From Lycorma delicatula (lineage: Eukaryota; Arthropoda; Insecta; Hemiptera; Fulgoridae): 64,000 nt of DNA. The notes under the pieces are model-generated. The model was not told the origin of the DNA, searched no databases, and was given only the letters and a program-made list of their open reading frames with translations. The stretch lies in the NCBI RefSeq assembly GCF_047948215.1, contig NC_134455.1:308778147-308842146 (forward strand), read 5' to 3'. Made by a program: the position numbers and the translations under genes. Position 1 is the first letter of the stretch, and every line of letters begins with the position of its first letter. Of the stretch, positions 1 to 11,421 are shown one piece after another.

Positions 1-1815
1 AGGCAAAGTAAATAAATTATCATATTTGTTTTGAATGTTTATGGAATTTTAGATAATCTGATTTGAACTATATTGTACAAAATATATATTTTTTTTCTGT
101 CTTCTGTGAGAATTTAAAATAAGCTAAAAAAATAAATTATCAATATCGAATCAAACAGCATTTATTTTGCAAAAGAAAAGATTTGGAAAAATAAAAATGA
201 AATTTTTACATAAAAATGATGGCCAATTTTCCGTTAAAGGTGTCTTGATAATTTTTTTTTTACTAACACATTTTATTAGCAAGCTAATAAATTGTAAAAT
301 AATTATTACAATAAATTGTAATAACAATTGGAAAGAGTTGAAAAAAGGGAATAAACTATAAAAAAGAAAAAATTATCTCTTCATCCAAAAAAAAAATTTA
401 TAATATAATTTCAGAGAAATTTCTGAATTATAATGATCATTACTGATCAGATTATTGAAAGATCAATGATCAATATTAAATGATCATTGTTCACAAACGT
501 TGGAAATATGTTAAAAATATTTCTCCATAAAAATGTATATTTCTCCATAAAAAAAAAGTGAAATTTGAACATTTTTTTCCCGTAGCATCCCTACATATTG
601 TATATGTAGTCCAGTTAGATTGGTGGATAGCTTTTAAATCACTGTCCGTCTCGAATTTCGATTACCTACAATAATTATAGCACATTTTTTCACCTGTAAT
701 TTCATCCATATTACCTCTTTCACTAATATACAAGTAAAAATTAATATTCAAGGTTATATATTTTTTTTAAATATATACTTAATTATATTCTCTGGTTGCA
801 TAAGCCAAATTTTGTGCGCTAATAAAAAAATAAAATAAAATACAAATCTCTAAGATTATCCTTAAACCTAATAAACTCTTTTGTATTTACATAAATATTC
901 GCTTAATAAAAACTCATCGTACTTTGTTTTATCAAAGTAATTCACGTCTCAAATTGTGTTTTTTGGCTGCTAACTGAATGTAATACAATCGTATTTTAAT
1001 GCTGAATCATAAATAGAAATTTACAAGTACTGTTGTAGGTTGCAATAAACAATGGAATGTTTAGTCGCTTATCTATGAAGTATTACAATGGAAAGTAAGA
1101 GCTACATCAACATTATGTAACGTAAAAATGTAAGCTAATTTTTTTTTTGCGTAGGCTTTCAATGCCAAATAATTTGTGTTAACTGCCAAATGCTCGTTTA
1201 ACAATCGCTAAAACAATTAATAATTTTATAATAATGCATAAGCCGATAAAAATAATTGAATTTAATTATTCCAAATATATTGTTAGATAATTACTAACCT
1301 ACGCATAAGCTGAGCGTACACGATAAACAACAAATAACTTCTTCAATATCGATGAATGTACAAGTTTCAATCGCTGATCAGAAACGTTACTCTACGTTAT
1401 TAAATCCCTACTCTACTAATGCGGTAAGTATTGGTATATAATTAATTGTTTCACAACGATAAGAAAATCAGTTTATTGGTTTATATTAGTTTTTCTTAGG
1501 CTTTGATTCATATAAAGCACCTGAGTAATTAGAAGTACCAGTTTTACAAAATAAGTTGCTTTCTCTAAGAGTAATGATAACCATTATATAGACAATCCTT
1601 GTAAGTGAACAGTCACGTTATCACTAGTAGAGCTAGAGAATATCATGTATATTTTGTCTTGCCGTACTAATAGACAACAATGCATTTGGCTTACAGCAGA
1701 AGGCAGCAGGAAACCATTACACTTCTAATTTTGATTAACAAACCTAATATATGTTTTTTAGAATGTTTATGTTGTTATCAGAAGTGATTTAGGATTCAAA
1801 AGTCATGATCAAATA
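1..1815. other. AT-rich DNA, no gene seen
   Basis: No coding similarity, RNA gene or repeat copy was recognised. The only open frames are short and made of A/T-rich codons, as expected by chance at this composition. Around 430-476 there is a cluster of TGATCA/GATCA motifs forming weak inverted repeats, with no assigned role. Confidence 0.6.
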
Positions 1816-2116
1816 CTTGAAAACACGGAGGATGACACTTTTCTTCCGAGTTTAATTTTTACTGATGAAGTGTCGTTTCATCTCAGTGGAAAACTGAATA
1901 CACGTTGTTCGCATATGGGGTCTACAAAATCCTCGGCACACTGCAATATGAAAGAAACTCTCCCAACGCGCCCTGTTGCAAACAAAGGTTTAAGACCATT
2001 CTTTTTTGAGGAACACACGGTTACAAAGTGTTAACGTACCAGAAAATGGCTTTTTCCCCAAAAAAATGAAGATTAACGTCTTCATTTTTCAACAGGACGG
2101 ATCTCCGCTCCATGAC
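1816..2116 (+). pseudogene. Tc1/mariner-superfamily transposase relic
   Basis: Fragment of a DDE transposase. The frame from 1816 reads to a stop at 2032-2034 and contains FTDEVSFHLSGKLNT, the block around the first catalytic Asp of this superfamily, and then PFFFEEHTVT. After a frameshift and a deletion, about 2086-2116 encodes FIFQQDGSPLHD, the block around the second catalytic Asp. The N-terminal DNA-binding region, the WG motif (W lost) and the C-terminal third are missing. The relic stops at the hairpin at 2117-2143, where a different mariner begins. It is dead. Its family is not the same as the downstream mariner, judging by the motif wording. The exact subfamily is uncertain. Confidence 0.6.
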
Positions 2117-2143
2117 GGCCTTCCAAATCATTTTTGGAAGGCC
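2117..2143. repeat. perfect 11-bp hairpin at a transposon junction
   Basis: Arms 2117-2127 (GGCCTTCCAAA) and 2133-2143 (TTTGGAAGGCC) are exact reverse complements around a 5-nt loop. The right arm leads straight into the mariner frame that follows, and the left arm ends the preceding transposase relic, so the hairpin marks the junction of two unrelated elements. Confidence 0.8.
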
Positions 2144-3074
2144 GAGAACACGTTGAAGATCAACCACGCTCAGGGATATGTTCAACTTCAAAATCTGACG
2201 AAAACGTTGAGCGTGTGCAGGTTCTTGTGAGATCAGACCGTCGTTTAACATTAAGGATGATGAGTGAACAGTTACATTTAAATACTTTCACCGAACATCA
2301 AATTTTGAAAGACGATTTGGACATGCGAAAGGTTTGTGCGAAATTGGTGCCAAAAAACCTCACAACGGAACAGGACAATCGAAGAAACGCATAAGAAGAT
2401 CAACGCACAGTTGATCTTCTTGTATACTCTCAAGAAGATCAACTGTGCGTTGATCTTCTTGAGAGGATTGACAATGACCAAGAATTCTTCAATCGTGTGA
2501 TCACAGGTGATGAATCCTGGATATTTGAGTACGATCCTGGAACAAAGCGGCAAAGCGAAAAGTGGTACACTCCATCATCTCCTCGACCGAAAAAATGTCG
2601 AATGAACAAATAAAATATCAAAACCGTGCTGATTTGCTTTTTTGACAGTAAGGTATCATGCATAAAGAATTTGTTTCTCCAGGACAAACTGTCAACCAAA
2701 TGTTTTACAAAGGTACCCTTGTAAGGCTCAGGAAAATTGTGATTCGCGTGAGACCAGACATTGCAAACAAGTGGATGCTTCATCATGACAATGCCCCCTG
2801 TCACACGGCCATTTCCATCACGGAATTTTTGACTCAAAACGCATTCCTACGGTTCCTCAACCCCCACCCCCAATCGTCTGATTTGAGTCCTTGTGACTTT
2901 TTCCTTTTACCGAAATTGAAACATGTCTTAAAAGGACGTCATTTTGGAACTCTGAAAAACATTCAAAAGACTATGACCGACCAGTTAAAAGCCCTACCAG
3001 TTGAAGCCTTCCAGCGCTGCTACCAGGAGTGGGAACAACGACTCCGCCGGTGTATAGCTGCCCAAGGGAACTAA
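2134..3074 (+). pseudogene. mariner (DD34D) transposase, 5'-truncated and frameshifted
   Basis: Remnant of a mariner transposase of the irritans/cecropia type. 2134-2394 encodes the linker after the DNA-binding domain (EGREHVEDQPRSG, then MRKVCAKLVPKNLT). After an inverted-duplication insertion (2393-2460), the frame resumes with DLLERIDNDQEFFNRV and VITGDESWIFEYD (first Asp). It continues across a stop after CRMNK to 2658-3074, with MLHHDNAPCHT (second Asp) and DLSPCDFFLLPKLK (third Asp), then the C-terminal FQRCYQEWEQRL and CIAAQGN. So all three catalytic Asp of a DD34D enzyme are present. The first ~60 residues with the helix-turn-helix and the 5' inverted repeat are lost. At least two frame breaks make it inactive. 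Confidence 0.85.
2393..2465. repeat. nested inverted duplication inside the mariner
   Basis: A 29-bp block at 2393-2421 is the exact reverse complement of 2432-2460. Each block is itself a hairpin (12-bp arms, 5-nt loop). The right hairpin extends to 17-bp arms: 2427-2443 and 2449-2465, loop TGTGC. The right arm carries the ancestral mariner codons (DLLER), so the left arm is a backward copy of them. Confidence 0.9.
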
Positions 3075-3131
3075 TTTGACGGGGATAATATTGTTGTTTG
3101 AAAAAAATAAAAACTTTGGTAAGTAAAAAGT

Positions 3132-3160
3132 CAGTCTCATTACTTTTCTCACACACCTCG
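3132..3160 (+). repeat. mariner 3' terminal inverted repeat and TA
   Basis: About 58 bp after the transposase stop, sequence ending ...ACACACCTCG followed by TA (3161-3162) reads on the other strand as CGAGGTGTGTGAGAAAAGTA, the usual look of an irritans-type mariner end. The TA is the expected target duplication. No matching 5' end is present, which agrees with the 5' truncation. Confidence 0.75.
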
Positions 3161-3162
3161 TA

Positions 3163-3740
3163 TTTTCCACATTTATATGAAGTCGGTTTTATTCACTGTG
3201 ATAATTATTAAGTTTATTTTCAATAATCTATTCAGATATAATTTTGTTTTAAAATTATTTACTTTTCGACATACTTTAACGTAAAAAAATATTTTACAAA
3301 ATTATAACTTCTCGGCATCTTTTTTTATATTAAACAGGAAAGAAGTTATAATGACGCATGAGACGGGGAAGATTAATTACTAACTAATCAATCGTCCGTT
3401 ACAAAAGTATGTCATTTAGACATACTTTCGCAATATAGAATAAACGTAGCTAATACTCTTCAACACATAAAGAGAAATACGAAGTGTTTATAAAAGAACT
3501 CCTTGGTTCAAAAATATCGTAATAAAATAATGGAATCGGTTAAAAGCATCCGGTTTTCATATTTATGCTCGTCATATTATTAAGTTTTTCATTGAAAATA
3601 TTTCACGAGGTATTGGCTCTACAGTGCGAATCCAGCTGGCAGTCACGCTTAGTCATTACATTCGCTTAACAGTGGTTAATAATTATTAATAAATCAATAC
3701 ATTTAATCAAAAAATAAAATAAAAAATATATGTATATGAA
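3163..3740. other. AT-rich DNA with one short hairpin
   Basis: No gene recognised. It contains a perfect 10-bp inverted repeat with a 5-nt loop at 3404-3413 and 3419-3428 (AAAGTATGTC/GACATACTTT). Confidence 0.55.
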
Positions 3741-3815
3741 GTCGGGTTCGAACCGATGTGTATCCGGTTACGGATCCGATACGTTCTCACTTACACCACT
3801 TAACTACATAAGCGA
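3741..3815 (-). repeat. tRNA-like SINE head
   Basis: On the minus strand a pol III B-box-like GGTTCGAACCCGAC (3741-3754) lies downstream of an A-box-like TAGTTAAGTGG (about 3798-3808), with tRNA-like spacing. The anticodon arm does not fold as a proper tRNA, so this is more likely the head of a tRNA-derived SINE than a functional tRNA. No tail or target duplication was found. Confidence 0.45.
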
Positions 3816-4680
3816 CGCGAAACAAAATTAATATATAAACTAATATAAAATTCTGATACGGACATCACAAAAAAATATAATGCAATGTGGTATCTACCAC
3901 AATGAAAGTGTGTAAGTGCCGACTTTATTAAAGAATTGGAGGATCGTATATCACTTTCAAATGAAATATGTTTAAATGAAGTGCATAAATTGTGTTTATG
4001 TAATTTAATAGGCGTACAAGGAAGTCATGTGATGTTCACATCAGATTTTTAGGATAATAAAATACGATACATTAAAATAGAAAAAATAAATTATGCTAAT
4101 TTTCTGCCTATTTTACCATTTTTACTCCGATAAAAAAATTCAGTCTTTTAATAAGATTCCTTCTCCTTTTTTCGCCAGTTATAAAATTACACATGACAAT
4201 AGCGCACCGATAGCAAAGAATGGGGAACTATTAGAAATTCTGTAGCTATAGAAATAAGAAATCTTTATTCAACTTCTCACTACTAAAATGTGTTTATAAA
4301 ACATCAAAACTATTTAAATTGTATTCATAACATCTTTCAAAGCACATTACAGTTTCTGTTTCTATTTTCAGATGCGGAAACAAAACGTTATTGAAGTAAA
4401 CATGTGTACTAATAATAATAATAATAAAAATAAGAGAATATTATATACTGAATACACAAATTTGCACCAGAATAGTTATCAAATAAGTTTTATTAAAACC
4501 TTTTTAGCAGCACTTGAGAAACACTCGACAAAGAAACTTTCCATTAAACATCTTACAAACAGATTTCAGAAATTTTTTTTGTATTAAAAACAATACAACA
4601 GCATCGGAACCTTATAAAAATTACTTTTAATAGAGACATCAAAGAAATTCATTGTAAAATATATTTTTTATTTAAAACTA

Positions 4681-5090
4681 GCGTACCCCGTCGCGACTTT
4701 ACCCACAATGTAGGTGTAGCTTCACTCGCAATGCTTTTTTAAGATAACAAAAAATTTATTACAATTCCAAATCTAGCATCCCCATCGCGGCTTCGCCCGT
4801 GCTCTACGGTTACTTGCGCTTCCCGTCACGATCTGAGGGTCAAGGCTCGCTTCGCTCTCTCTTCCCGTTCTCTCCCGGTTCTCTTTCCCTTTCCTCTTTT
4901 TTCTCTTTTCCCTTTCAATTACTTTTTCCCAGTTTTCCCCTTCTTCCCTTTTAACTTTTTCGATTTTTCCCTTTCTCTCTTCTTCCCCGCGCTTAAATCG
5001 GTCCAGTAGTTTTTTAGTCTATAGCGGACACACATACCGGAAACACAGCAATGGAATCGTAAAATATTTAGTATAGCTTATGTTGCTTTT
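4681..5090 (+). repeat. dispersed repeat with C/T-rich core (copy 1)
   Basis: Starts with two CCCCGTCGCGRCTT-like motifs (about 4686 and 4790), passes through a pyrimidine-rich TTTCCC tract (about 4855-4990) and ends with AATCGGTCCAGTAGTTTTTT and ATGGAATCGTAAAATA. The same order of modules recurs at 32570-33095, with TCGGCCCAGTAGTATTTTAG and ATGGAATCGTAAAATA. It is therefore an interspersed repeat present at least twice here. The ending resembles the 3' tails of insect LINE/SINE families, but no protein or pol III promoter is visible. Confidence 0.6.
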
Positions 5091-5124
5091 ACGTCCAACA
5101 GATAGCGCAGTCAACACGAAATTT

Positions 5125-5310
5125 AGATTTTTATCGATTTGAACCCCTTAAAATCAAAATTTCGCAAAATCCTTTCTTAGTTAGTGCATGCCTACTTAAA
5201 GATGCGAAGGTACCCTGAAAATTTCAAGTCTCTACCTATAATAAGTTTTGGTTGTACGTTGATTATGAGTCAGTGAATCAGTCTGGCATCCATTTGTATG
5301 AGAGATTATA
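5125..5310 (+). repeat. LINE-tail-like repeat relic
   Basis: Contains TTTCGCAAAATCCTTTCTTA, then AATTTCAAGTCTCTACC and GTCAGTGAATCAGTC. This is the wording of 3' untranslated tails of insect non-LTR elements, as I recall them. No coding part remains. The assignment rests on style only. Confidence 0.3.
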
Positions 5311-5650
5311 AATGTTTAATGGAAATTAAAAATGTAACTTTTATACATTTCATCATCATTAATTTTTTGGGGAAATTTATAATATATTTAATTAAAGTTA
5401 TGTAAGATAATATCAGTAAATAGTTCAAAATACATCTCAGAATTTCATGTTTTTTATTTAATAACTGATACGAACTTATAATAAAGTTGTTTTACAACCC
5501 CAGCTATTACACAAAAAAATATTTTGTTTAGTAGTCCCCTTAACAGTAAGTTACACTAGAAACTTATTATATATCGAGATTTAAACAAAATATAAAATCT
5601 ATAAGAGTAAATTTACAAAAAATAAAACACGCAACTTTTTATCTCAACCT

Positions 5651-5718
5651 AAAACGGCGGTGACAATAAAGGATTTGGGTCTGAATCCCATTCAGGCCTG
5701 GCAATTTTCATAAGCTTT
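5651..5718 (+). repeat. SINE S2 fragment
   Basis: Carries the B-box block GGTCTGAATCCCATTCAGGC followed by TGGCAATTTTCAT. The same block occurs in degenerate form at 8590, 31629 and, in reverse, at 47875, so this is one dispersed tRNA-derived SINE family (called S2 here). Confidence 0.5.
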
Positions 5719-6793
5719 AAAATTAATTTCACATCAAGACTTTCTGTGTAAATAATTAGGTGCAGTGGCCCAACACCATTAATTAGACACTCGATTACCG
5801 ATTACAACTTTTTAATTGGCAGTAGTTACTTGAATTAATAAAGATAAAAATATACAGCCTAAAATGTAAAGTTAAAATTAAAAGCTTCCGAGTATAAGAT
5901 AACGAAATTTTGGTTATCGATATCCTTTATTTCACCATCTGTTTAGTACATTGCAAACTTGAGTGACATACAAGAAGAAATAAATGCAAAAAACAGTGCT
6001 AACTATTCCAGATAGTTGATGTACAATAATTTATTTAACCAAATAATTAATAATTTAATAGGTAAATTATAATTATTTAACTGTACTCGGTACGCTATAT
6101 ATTTATCGATTTAAGCGATTAATTATACACCTAATTACCAACCTTAAACCAAATATATAAAAGACAAGACCGTAAGGGGCAAGAATTCAATAAAATATTT
6201 ATTTTAGACGAAGTAGATAAATGAAAAATACAGCCGATTTTTTTAGGCATGTCAAAATATTTGACAAACTTGTACGTGCATTAATTTCAATCATTAACTC
6301 TGCAGATATAGTAAGATTCCAGTTTCTAGTATATTGTGATTTTTTATCGCCTTTCCTAATTAGGAAGATGGTATTTATAACGTGGTTAAAAAGAAAAAGA
6401 GAGAAAATGGACAGACAACTGTCTGTCCGTTTAATACATCGGTTTAAGGATGTGTTGGGGAAAGTTACAAAAATAAAATTACACATAGCTCGTTTTTGCC
6501 AAAAGAAAATTGGACTTTATTTTTAACAGAATGAAAATCAGAATTATATAAATAACCATATTCATAAAAACAAAAAAAAATGCATAAATACATTATTACA
6601 TATTATTGTTTTGTTAAGACAAATGGTTTGCACAAAATCTCCTCGTGCGATATTTATATACAACAATCCTTAAGGTTATAGGTAAACTTATTACCTTAAA
6701 TATTTCTTTTACATAAACACAGTATATAATAACAATACAGAGTATAATAATAATATCTTATTATTTAACAGAGGATTACCTTAATATTTAGTA
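5719..6793. other. AT-rich DNA, no gene recognised
   Basis: The longest frame, ATG at 6221 to 6526 (101 codons), has no recognisable motif and is mirrored by a frame of similar length on the other strand, so I do not call it. No RNA gene or repeat was identified here. Confidence 0.5.
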
Positions 6794-7205
6794 GACGATT
6801 ACTGTTTTTTTGTTAATGAAAAACAATATCTTGATACTCACTGGCACAGAATGTAATCTGGACTATCATAATAGAAAGTTCAACAGACGATTACTGTAGA
6901 ATGAAAAACATTAATATCTTGATATTCACTTACGCAGGATGTAATCTAGATTATCATAACAGAGAGTTAACGGACGATTACTGTAGAATGAAAAACATTG
7001 ACATTCATTTGCACAAAATGTAATCTGGACTATCATAATAGAAAGTTCAACAAACGATTACTGTAGAATGAAAAACATTAATATCTTGATATTCACTTAC
7101 GCAGGACGTAATCTGGATTATCATAACAAAGAGTTTAACGGACGATTACTGTAGAATGAAAAACATTGACATCTTGATATTCACTTGCACAAAATATAAT
7201 CTCAC
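6794..7205. repeat. ~87-bp minisatellite with two alternating unit types
   Basis: The anchor GACGATTACTGTAGAATGAA recurs at 6794 (diverged), 6886, 6973, 7053 and 7141, giving units of 80-92 bp. Units alternate between type A (GCACARAATGTAATCTGGAC ... ATAGAAAGTTCAAC) and type B (ACGCAGGAYGTAATCTRGAT ... AACARAGAGTT), so the higher-order period is about 170 bp. About 4.7 units are present. The last one breaks off near 7200. Confidence 0.9.
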
Positions 7206-7499
7206 AATCGTGGATTTTATATATGTCTACATAAATTCCTTTAATTAATTTTATCATACAATTATAGAGAAGAAAAAACACAAACTTAATGTTTAAAGGA
7301 TTTTTAACATACAAAAAAAGATTCATTGTTGAAGAATATGTGTAATTTAAAAAGTTAACTGCATGAAGTGTAAATTTTGACTAAACAATATTAGAATTGT
7401 AAGACGCACTAATGATTCTTCGAATGATGGTCAGAGATTGTGATCAGAGAGAGATTGAGAGAGACACTGACTGACTCTAGTGGGGAGCCGGCTTATATA

Positions 7500-7577
7500 G
7501 TGTAGATGGAGCCGAATGAACCACTAGGAGCTGTGTGAATCATCAGGAGCCGAGTGAATCATCAGGAGCCAAGTTCA
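7500..7577. repeat. short tandem repeat, GAATCATCAGGAGCC units
   Basis: About three imperfect copies of a ~20-bp unit containing GAATCATCAGGAGCCGAGT, the first diverged (GAACCACTAGGAGCTGTGT). It is unusually GC-rich for its surroundings and directly follows a GAGAGA-rich stretch (7446-7465). Confidence 0.7.
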
Positions 7578-8589
7578 CGGAACATATTTACGTTTTTTTT
7601 TTTAACATTATAAACATGAAATAATACATAATTTTAAATCTTAATAAATAATCAATACAAAAAGCATAAATAAAAAACAGCTGAGCATATGTTTATATGT
7701 ACGTTGAATGGAATGCATAAATTTCAGTGTATGAAAAATTTCTTATTTATAATTGAAATATTCATTACATCGAAATACTGTTAAATTTTAGATGAAAAGA
7801 AGTCAAATACCAAACAAGTTGAATTAACTTATAACTGCTTTACGCATTGACGTAAACAGGATGTCTGGGCCTTTTCAAAATTTAACACTGCACAAGAACA
7901 TTGAGGAATAGAAAAATAATAATTAGGGAAAGGTTAAAAAAATAAAATCATTCAATACAATTAAACAATATAGAATTTAGAAACAATCAGAGAATGAATA
8001 TTTAAGTAAACTAAACCAAACGGATAGACGTAGTTAAAACCCAAGCACGTTTTGACCGTTCTAAGTGCAGTATGTACTGCGTCATACAAATTCGAAAAAA
8101 AAGGTTTCTAACAATAACTTCAACTGGAATCGCAATATAATCAGACTGTTAGTCATTAATTAAAGCTAAATGAGTTAAAATGAAAACCTTTTGAAAGTGA
8201 AAAAACTCTGTTTTATTTAAAATTTGACTGCTTTCTTTTTAAAAATAATCATTTTAATGTAAATAAATCGTTTGCCAAAATGTTTTTTTAAACATCTAGT
8301 ATATTTATAATGCTACATAATTTTTTAAATAACAGTGAAACAGTTGTAACACAAACTTGCGCCAGCCTGCTAAGATAACTATTCTTAAACGTGTTATAAT
8401 TTATATGAACATTTCTTAAGGAAATAATGAACTAAATTTCTTTTATTAGAAGGGTAGCATTACCCCTTAACAGGGGAAAAATATTATAAAATTTATTGAT
8501 TTTAAATAAAATGTTTCATTTTAAAAATAGTCAATGTTTATATATATATATTTTATTACTGAAAAGAAAAAAATGTCAATCTCCGCCGA
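7578..8589. other. AT-rich DNA, nothing recognised
   Basis: No open frame, RNA gene or repeat copy could be supported here. Confidence 0.5.
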
Positions 8590-8650
8590 AATTGTTAAGA
8601 CTTTCATCCGGCAGTTCCAAGTTCGAATATCACGGTATGGTTTGGGATTA
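8590..8650 (+). repeat. degenerate SINE S2 fragment
   Basis: TTCATCCGGCAGTTCCAAGT followed by TCGAATATCACGGTATGG matches the B-box region of the S2 family at 31629 and 47875, with several substitutions. Confidence 0.4.
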
Positions 8651-9076
8651 TATATCACGGTAAGCTTAGTTTACTTGATGAATTAATAATTAAAATTTCA
8701 TTTAGATAGCTTTTTTATTTATCACCCCCTTAATATTTAATTCAGAAAGCTTTACGTAATTTTTACTCCAATTCATAGTTATAAATTTCACCTTAATGAA
8801 AATTTATCAAAATTTTCAGTAGAATATTATCAATTAATAAAAAATTAATAGAAAAAATTCGGATATTTTCTGTTTCTCCCCCACAATATTTTTTCCAAAT
8901 TTTTTCTTCCATATCGGTGAGTATTATTTGGAGGTATTTGCAGCAAAGTTAGCGAGCGAAGCGAGGGTAGGTTAAGTTTGATTTTATTTAATTTATAAGC
9001 ATAATGCTTATTATATACCAATGTCTATTAATGTTGTGCAATGTACTAAGTAACCAGACATGTTCAAACATGACCG

Positions 9077-9104
9077 ATTAGTTTAAACATGAGTTTAAAC
9101 TAAT
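9077..9104. repeat. perfect 12-bp hairpin
   Basis: Arms ATTAGTTTAAAC (9077-9088) and GTTTAAACTAAT (9093-9104) flank a 4-nt loop. The two PmeI-like octamers GTTTAAAC make it stand out. Confidence 0.7.
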
Positions 9105-10350
9105 TACTAATACGTAAGGTAAAAAAACCACTGTGTGGGGAAAACAGAAAGGCCCAAAAACTCTTATTTATTTTTTTTTTAAGCGTACATTAAAGTATTT
9201 TTATTTATGTTGGAAAAACAGCTAACTTTTGATAAATCAATCGCTGTTCATCACAAACAAGTAACAAGAGTCGGTCAAAACCACAGTAAAATCCCGTTGA
9301 CGCAATGGGAGGGGAATGCTCCCCTTCCATTTATGTCCGACGAATTCCTAATTGTGCTAAACCGAAACTTTGAAAAATAATTTTTTAACATTAATAAATA
9401 TAAACATCTCATTTCAATAATAATCATTCTTTGGTTTTTAATAGAGGTCACATTGGGTTTTTTTTAAACTTATTAATACTTTTAAAATTTAGTAGGCTGC
9501 AATAGCTAACAACAATTGAAAAAAATAACTGGATATAGATTTAAATTTAGTAATAAAAGATGGAAATACATCAATTTGATTAGACTTATGATTAAAATTG
9601 ATTCTGTTCACTAATGTTTCTTTATTAAGTCAGTCTCAATTCAAAATAACTGTTGTTTTACATCATTTAATTTTGTACATATTTTCTCGTATTTATTAAA
9701 TTCAACATATAAAAATCCAGTGTAGTAGTACAGTGCTGTATTTTACAGCTAAAAACATTACATATTTTTGTGTTAGTTTTTCTTTGTTTTATAAAATTAT
9801 TTTTCTGTACGATAAATTAAAAAAAAAGTAGATTAAACGTTTTAATAAAAAAAAAAGATTGTCCTTGAATATATCTTTTATTTCTGAGATACGTTTGTTT
9901 AACATCGGTAAAAATAAGTTTTCCAAGGTTAAAATGAATACAGTTAAAGTTTTTGGACGACCGGAATACGGTACCGAACTGATATTTTCTTTTCTTTTTT
10001 TAATATATACAGATACGTTTTATTAAGTACTTTTTTAACAACAAAATAATAAAAGTAATTCAGAAAAATAAAATAATTAAATAAATATATAAACAGTCAA
10101 AAGTAAAATTTCATGAAACCAAGAAAATTATTAATAAAAAATAATACAGCGAAGTCAATCTTACCAAAAGAAAGATGTGCTACTAGTGAGAAATATAGTG
10201 TTCTGAATAACGTTAAACAAGAACGAATAACAACTGAACACTGAACAAGAGTTAATTAAAATTATTTAAAATGGAATAGACCTCGTGTATAAAAATAAAT
10301 GAATTTGTTAAATATGGATATCTCTGCCTTTAAATATTCAATTTAGGGTA
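9105..10350. other. AT-rich DNA, one possible transposon end
   Basis: At about 9284-9360 a less AT-rich stretch starts CAGTAAAATCCCGTTGACGC, reminiscent of pogo/Tigger ends, but no partner inverted repeat was found. The rest holds nothing I recognise. Confidence 0.3.
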
Positions 10351-10351
10351 T

Positions 10352-10381
10352 GTGTGTGTGTGTGTGTGCGCGCGCGCGCGA
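10352..10381. repeat. (GT)n(GC)n microsatellite
   Basis: About ten GT dinucleotides run directly into about six CG/GC dinucleotides. Alternating purine-pyrimidine DNA of this kind can adopt the Z form. Confidence 0.9.
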
Positions 10382-11373
10382 TTAAATGGCAACTGTTTTA
10401 TCATACGGGTTAGTCATAACATATTTCATCCGTTTTAATGTAAAATATTTTCTCTAGTACTCAGGAAATATCAAATGATATCCAGATCTACAGCTAATAG
10501 AGATTTGTTTAAAAATTATGCAAACTATTACTATTTTTTACATAAAGTTATAAAAGTTAATTTTATATGATTACGTAACTATTTTTTAATAGATTTCATT
10601 TTATATTAAAGCGCTAATATTTAAAATAATCGTTATAGAAATGATATTTCGTTTTGTTATTTCAATAGATTTAAAGAATAGAATATTATTTTTTAAAAAT
10701 GAGTAGTGGTATAAAAAAAGATTAAGAATTCCGCTAATCTTGACACAACATTTAAGTAAATTTTACAGGATATTTTTGAATGATTTTAATAATTTATTTT
10801 TCAAGATTTTCCCTTTTTTCCATTATTTGAAGTAATCTAAATTAATAAATAATTATTTAATATAAATTTATTATTGTTTAATATTAAGATTTATATTACT
10901 AATGATTACCATAATAACATAAGTAGATTAACGCTGCTTAAGTCGGACTGTACACTGTACCTGAAAGTATGTAATTAATACAATCTATCTAATAACATAA
11001 TTTGCATATTACGCAACAATTCGTAAGTGTTACGTTTGAAATACTTAAGGTCATATGTTCCATGTAACTTGGCAATGTTAATTTCTCAAATTTCATGTTC
11101 CTTTTTCTCAGCTTCCAGAAGGCCTACAAAAATGAGCTTTTGCACAGACCTTTCTGGGCTGTTTATAAAGCTACTGAGTTTTTTAAAACAAATTTCTAGG
11201 AAACTTATTTTTAAAAAAAAAATGTTTTTCCCTAACGTCTGTTTTCAATTGCTACATTTTGCCGAAATATATTTTTAATTTATTTTCTAAGTGGAACTTT
11301 TGCTATAAAAAACTCAGTACGTACATCTACACCCAATAAAACTACTGTAAAAATTTCTATGCAGAAATTTCAA
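10382..11373. other. AT-rich DNA, no gene recognised
   Basis: Nothing supportable. An 83-codon frame at 11027-11278 has no recognisable motif and a composition typical of chance frames here. Confidence 0.45.
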
Positions 11374-11398
11374 AGTTATTTCACTTCGTGAAATAACT
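11374..11398. repeat. perfect 11-bp hairpin
   Basis: Arms AGTTATTTCAC (11374-11384) and GTGAAATAACT (11388-11398) with a 3-nt loop, about 40 bp before readable transposase sequence. Confidence 0.65.
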
Positions 11399-11421
11399 GC
11401 AACATCCATGCAAATAAGATG

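Noticed and set aside
430..476. Cluster of TGATCA motifs as a regulatory site
   Set aside because: Short, AT-rich palindromes without any adjoining gene or conservation to support a function.
3741..3815. A functional tRNA gene on the minus strand
   Set aside because: A and B boxes are present but the anticodon arm and acceptor stem do not pair properly; a SINE head fits better.
6199..6526. Overlapping 95- and 101-codon frames on opposite strands
   Set aside because: Mirror-image open frames in AT-rich DNA without motifs; chance is sufficient.
6794..7205. A CRISPR-like array
   Set aside because: Whole ~87-bp units repeat, with no unique spacers; this is a eukaryotic minisatellite.
9284..9360. 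End of a pogo/Tigger-type transposon
   Set aside because: Only one end is suggestive; no inverted partner and no transposase nearby.
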